A stretch of DNA of 64,000 bases. Source: Saccharospirillum sp. (lineage in GTDB: Bacteria; Pseudomonadota; Gammaproteobacteria; Pseudomonadales; Natronospirillaceae). Below, piece by piece: positions 60,704 through 64,000 of the stretch (the first letter of the stretch is position 1; every line of letters starts with the position of its first letter). The notes beneath the pieces were generated by a model. The model did no database searches and had not been told where the DNA came from. It was given only the letters and a program-made list of their open reading frames with translations. The translations under genes and the position numbers were made by a program. The stretch spans positions 1 to 64,000 of the forward strand of contig JAIUML010000020.1 in NCBI GenBank assembly GCA_022565595.1, in the 5' to 3' direction.

Positions 60704-60941
60704 CTACCAATCTCTCTATAGGTTTGATATCGATATCATTAGCTCGCCTGCCCACGGACAGCAAAATGGATTCGAGCGGTAAGAGTGTTTGCGAAATCCC
60801 TGGTATCGAGTGTTGTCTTTCCATGGCTGGGGTCTCACCTTCGGGCAAGGTCTGGAACACAGCGCTAGTAGTAAAAATTGGCCAATAAAAACCCTTCAAG
60901 AGTTAACTTGAAAATACGAATTGGCTGGTTTTATGGATTAG

Positions 60942-60971
60942 CTCCCGGTTTCGTCGAACCGAAACCGGGAG
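60942..60971. terminator. Hairpin downstream of aapP
   Basis: CTCCCGGTTTCG (60942-60953) pairs perfectly with 60960-60971 around TCGAAC, 8 bp past the aapP stop. It lacks a T-run on the minus strand. The remaining 60704-60941 shows only a GATATCGATATC palindrome and no gene. Confidence 0.6.
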
Positions 60972-60978
60972 TTATCGA

Positions 60979-61743
60979 TCAATGCCCCAGGATCTGGCTC
61001 AGGAAGAGTTTGGTCCGATCGTTCTGCGGGTTGTTAAAGAACTCATTCGGCTCATTCTGTTCAATGATCTGACCGGCATCCATGAAGATCACCCGGTCGG
61101 CGACCTTTTTGGCAAAACCCATTTCGTGGGTTACGCACAGCATGGTCATGCCCTCGCTGGCGAGTTCGACCATTACATCCAGTACTTCCTTGATCATTTC
61201 CGGGTCGAGTGCCGAGGTTGGTTCGTCGAACAACATGATCTTGGGGTTCATGCACAGCGACCGCGCAATGGCAACGCGCTGTTGTTGACCACCGGAAAGC
61301 TGGCCGGGGTATTTTAATGCCTGCTCGGCGATCTTGACCCGCTCCAGATACTTCATGGCAGTCGCTTCGGCTTCTTTTTTAGGTTGCTTCAATACGAACA
61401 TCGGTGCCAGCGTCAAGTTTTCCAGCACAGTCAGGTGCGGAAAGAGATTGAAGTGCTGAAACACCATGCAGACATCCTTGCGCACCTCTTCAATGTTTTT
61501 GACGTTGTCACCCAGCTCAATGCCGTTGACGATGATGTTGCCTTCCTGATGTTCTTCGAGGCGGTTGAGGCAACGAATCATCGTGGACTTGCCGGAACCC
61601 GATGGGCCGCAGATGACGATCCGCTCACCCTGCTTGACGTCCAGGTTGATGTCACGCAGTACATGAAAATCGCCGTACCACTTGTTCATGTTGGTGACCT
61701 GAATCACTGATTCGCGGTCTGCCAGTCGATTTTGCTCAGTCAT
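60979..61743 (-). CDS. aapP: Amino-acid ABC transporter ATPase AapP
   Basis: The ATPase of a general polar amino-acid importer. The 254-residue protein has Walker [10 protein letters not shown] near 46-54, the Q-loop [15 protein letters not shown], signature [15 protein letters not shown], Walker [14 protein letters not shown] and the switch His in CVTHEMGFA. The strong resemblance is to AapP/BztD/GlnQ. It lies 8 bp after aapM. Substrate specificity depends on the periplasmic receptor, outside the window. Confidence 0.93.
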   Translation of the reverse strand: MTEQNRLADRESVIQVTNMNKWYGDFHVLRDINLDVKQGERIVICGPSGSGKSTMIRCLNRLEEHQEGNIIVNGIELGDNVKNIEEVRKDVCMVFQHFNLFPHLTVLENLTLAPMFVLKQPKKEAEATAMKYLERVKIAEQALKYPGQLSGGQQQRVAIARSLCMNPKIMLFDEPTSALDPEMIKEVLDVMVELASEGMTMLCVTHEMGFAKKVADRVIFMDAGQIIEQNEPNEFFNNPQNDRTKLFLSQILGH

Positions 61744-61751
61744 ACAGGCTC

Positions 61752-62843
61752 CTAATGTGAGGTAGCTTTCTTCAATGAGCGGTCCAGGTAGAGGCTGTAA
61801 CGCGACATGAAGAAACAGAAACAGAAGTAAATCAGGGCAATGAATACATAGCCTTCAATGTAGTGCGGGCGCCACTCTGGGTTGTTGACCGCTGCGCGAG
61901 TCGCAGCCAGCAGGTCGAACAGACCGATGATCACAACCAATGAGGTGTCCTTGAACAAGGAGATGAAGGTACTCATGGTTGGTGGAATCACCAGACGCAA
62001 GGCCTGCGGCAGGATGATCTTGCCCATTTTCTGCCAGTAGGTGAGGCCGAGTGAGTCTGCCGCTTCGTATTGACCACTGGGAATGGCCTGCATGCCGCCA
62101 CGAAATACCTCTGCCAGATAAGCCGCCTGGAAGACAATGATGCCGACCTGTGCGCGTAGCAGCACGTCGACGCTGACCCCTGTGGGCAGGAACAACGGGA
62201 ACATCACCGAGGCCATGAACAGCACCGAGATCAAGGGGACGCCACGGAAGACTTCGATGAAGACGACGCAGATGACCTTGACCAGCGGCATTTCTGAACG
62301 ACGACCCAATGCCAGAATCAAGGCCAGAGGGGCAGCAAAGGCGATGCCGACTACGGCCAGAACCAGAGTCAACGTCAGACCACCCCAAAGACCGGTACGT
62401 ACCGGAGTCAGGCCAAAAACGCCGCCAGCCAGGATGTAGTAAACGGCGATAAAACCGATGATCCAGACAACCGGTAACCACTTGGTCCAGAAAGTACGAT
62501 TCATGGTCAACAACATGCCACCGGTCAGCATCATGATGGCCACGAAAGGCCGCCAATATTCTGCGGGTGGGAAGGTGCCGAACATCAGGAAGCGCCAGTT
62601 GGCGTGGACATAGCCCCAACAGGCCCCTGTGATTTCCGCACAAGCGTCTTTGCCCGGGATAAAGCTGGCGTTCACAATGGCCCAGGAAATCAGGCCACCC
62701 ACCACGTTCCAGATAATATAGATACACACCAGACTGATGAGGGTATTCAGCGGTGTTGAAAACAGGTTGTCCCGCATCCAGCGCCAGGAGCGTTTGGTAA
62801 CGGAACTTTGTACCGGCATGAGTCGTTCGCTGATCGTCGTCAT
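61752..62843 (-). CDS. aapM: Amino-acid ABC permease AapM
   Basis: A permease subunit of the Aap/Bzt family. The 363-residue protein has an extended N-terminal half (helices near 30-60 and 95-145, with [17 protein letters not shown]) typical of AapM/BztC, then the HisM-like core with the EAA-type loop [25 protein letters not shown]. It follows aapQ with 1 bp between and precedes aapP. Confidence 0.93.
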   Translation of the reverse strand: MTTISERLMPVQSSVTKRSWRWMRDNLFSTPLNTLISLVCIYIIWNVVGGLISWAIVNASFIPGKDACAEITGACWGYVHANWRFLMFGTFPPAEYWRPFVAIMMLTGGMLLTMNRTFWTKWLPVVWIIGFIAVYYILAGGVFGLTPVRTGLWGGLTLTLVLAVVGIAFAAPLALILALGRRSEMPLVKVICVVFIEVFRGVPLISVLFMASVMFPLFLPTGVSVDVLLRAQVGIIVFQAAYLAEVFRGGMQAIPSGQYEAADSLGLTYWQKMGKIILPQALRLVIPPTMSTFISLFKDTSLVVIIGLFDLLAATRAAVNNPEWRPHYIEGYVFIALIYFCFCFFMSRYSLYLDRSLKKATSH

Positions 62844-62844
62844 C

Positions 62845-64000
62845 TTACCGCTCCACCAGCGCCATGCGCTTGTTGTACCAGTTCATGAAATAGGAAATGC
62901 TCAAACTGATGCTCAGATAAACAGTCATGAAAATCGCCACGGCCTCAACCGCCTGACCGGTCTGGTTCATGGTGGTATTGGAAATGGATACCAGATCCGG
63001 ATAGCCAATGGCCACAGCCAACGAGCTGTTTTTGGTCAGGTTCAGATACTGGTTGGTCATGGGTGGAATAATGACACGCAATGCCTGTGGCAGAATGATC
63101 AGGCGCATGACCCAGCTGTATCTCAGCCCCAGTGAGGTCGCCGCTTCCGTTTGCCCTCTGGAAACCGAGAGAATACCGCTGCGAACCACTTCAGCTATGT
63201 AGGTGGTGGTGTAGAGTGTCAGGCCGAGCAGCAATGCTGTGAATTCTGGTGTCATGCGTATGCCGCCGCGCATGTTGAAGCCCTGCAAGGAAGGCGCATT
63301 CATGGCAGTGGGCGCACCGAACAATAACCAGACGAGAAAGGGCACCGCAAAAATGACAGCAATACCGACGCTCAAGTGAGGGAAGATCTGGCCGGTCGCT
63401 TCAAGACGTTTCAGGCTCCACTTGCGCAGCAGAAAGGCACCGATGATGCCGACAATGAACCCAATGCCAACCCAGCTCCAGGCAGGGTGATCGGCCATAA
63501 CGGGCAGATAAAGCCCTCGGTTGGATAGAAAAACATTCGGTAGAGGACTGAGTGCATCTCTGACTCCAGGTAGCCCGCGGTTGATGACGGCGTACCAGAA
63601 GATCAGTTGCAACAGTATGGGAATGTTTCTGAATGTTTCGATGTAGCCAAGACCAATGAAGCGCAGAAGCCAGTTCTTGGATACTGTCATGATACCGATG
63701 AAGGTCCCGAGAATGGTCGCCAGAATAACGCCAGTGGCTGAGACTTTTAAGGTGTTGGTAATGCCCACCAACAGGGCTCTACCGTAGTTGGATTCTGGCG
63801 TGTAGTGAATCAGCGATTCACTGATGCCAAAAGCAGCCTCACGCTCCAGAAAACCAAAGCCGGTCGCAATGTTCTGACGTTCGAGGTTGGCCATGGTGTT
63901 GCTGACCAGATACCAGCCAAGCAGAAACACACCGCCGAATACCAGAACCTGATACATGATCGAACGGAAGGTCTTGTCGTACAGTAGCTTGATGACTGGG
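62845..64000 (-). CDS. aapQ: Amino-acid ABC permease AapQ, 5' end cut by window edge
   Basis: The second permease subunit. The internal ATG at 63957 is probably not the real start: the frame is open to base 64000 and reads PVIKLLYDKTFRSIMYQVLV, which matches the usual AapQ/BztB N-terminal region (LLYD-R-R). Visible parts include NLERQNIATGFGFLEREAAFGI, the FRNIPILLQLIFWYAV segment, and the core EAA loop [25 protein letters not shown]. The aapJ receptor gene is expected just beyond the edge. Confidence 0.9.
   Translation of the reverse strand, partial: PVIKLLYDKTFRSIMYQVLVFGGVFLLGWYLVSNTMANLERQNIATGFGFLEREAAFGISESLIHYTPESNYGRALLVGITNTLKVSATGVILATILGTFIGIMTVSKNWLLRFIGLGYIETFRNIPILLQLIFWYAVINRGLPGVRDALSPLPNVFLSNRGLYLPVMADHPAWSWVGIGFIVGIIGAFLLRKWSLKRLEATGQIFPHLSVGIAVIFAVPFLVWLLFGAPTAMNAPSLQGFNMRGGIRMTPEFTALLLGLTLYTTTYIAEVVRSGILSVSRGQTEAATSLGLRYSWVMRLIILPQALRVIIPPMTNQYLNLTKNSSLAVAIGYPDLVSISNTTMNQTGQAVEAVAIFMTVYLSISLSISYFMNWYNKRMALVER

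Noticed and set aside
60633-60899. 88-codon minus-strand frame overlapping the SBP3-like gene start
   Set aside because: Overlaps the signal peptide region of the supported gene and shows no family features.

Overview
The window looks like chromosomal DNA of a heterotrophic, probably marine, gammaproteobacterium near Oceanospirillales/Pseudomonadales. This rests on the pyrE-crc gene pair with a Crc-type (nuclease-dead) protein, a complete proteobacterial T6SS, Aap-type amino-acid and maltose ABC transporters, a 3-hydroxybutyrate oligomer hydrolase and a GC-rich composition by eye. Genus is not assigned. No tRNA, rRNA, CRISPR, transposase, integrase or phage gene was seen.

Layout. (1) 1-18671, all leftward: a type VI secretion cluster read as tssJ-K-L-M-tagF-tssA-B-C-hcp-tssE-F-G-clpV-vgrG, with all 13 core subunits; vgrG is cut by the window edge. 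hcp is set apart by a structured leader upstream and a terminator plus a dispersed repeat downstream. (2) 18847-23498: an outer-membrane barrel protein, a beta-propeller lipoprotein, a zinc-ribbon membrane protein, a Tat-exported DUF1501 protein and a fragment-like partner. (3) 23588-31829: Rep helicase, a PAS-GGDEF-EAL protein, YecA-like and DUF1244 proteins, YciH, a FrnE-type DsbA and an FAD amine-oxidase-like protein. (4) 32053-41744: ribA with an overlapping 50-codon DUF2256 gene, a lysophospholipase-like hydrolase, an AGXT-type aminotransferase, a DASH-like cryptochrome, a DUF5666 remnant, a large metallopeptidase/propeller/barrel protein, a TVP38 protein, a DUF4124 protein and pyrE. (5) 42021-54756: crc, 3HB-oligomer hydrolase, yifB/comM, a FIST-GGDEF-EAL protein, a GIY-YIG protein, a protein kinase, serA and a lipoprotein. 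(6) 54984-64000: malE-F-G without malK, an FAH-family enzyme, a periplasmic solute-binding protein and aapP-M-Q (aapQ cut by the edge).

The most unusual signal is non-coding. Six intergenic elements (6977, 29424, 30021, 46884, 50560, 50765) share one design: a long outer stem whose sequence differs between copies but always pairs, enclosing two hairpins whose loops read CATCC(A/C)TG or close variants. Two copies share an inserted extra hairpin module and one carries a different nested insertion. Conserved flanks and paired substitutions in the stems suggest a structured mobile or RNA element. Two other three-stem palindromes (54803 and 59106) flank the mal genes but have unrelated sequence.

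The annotation rests on reading translations and motifs by eye; no database search was run.
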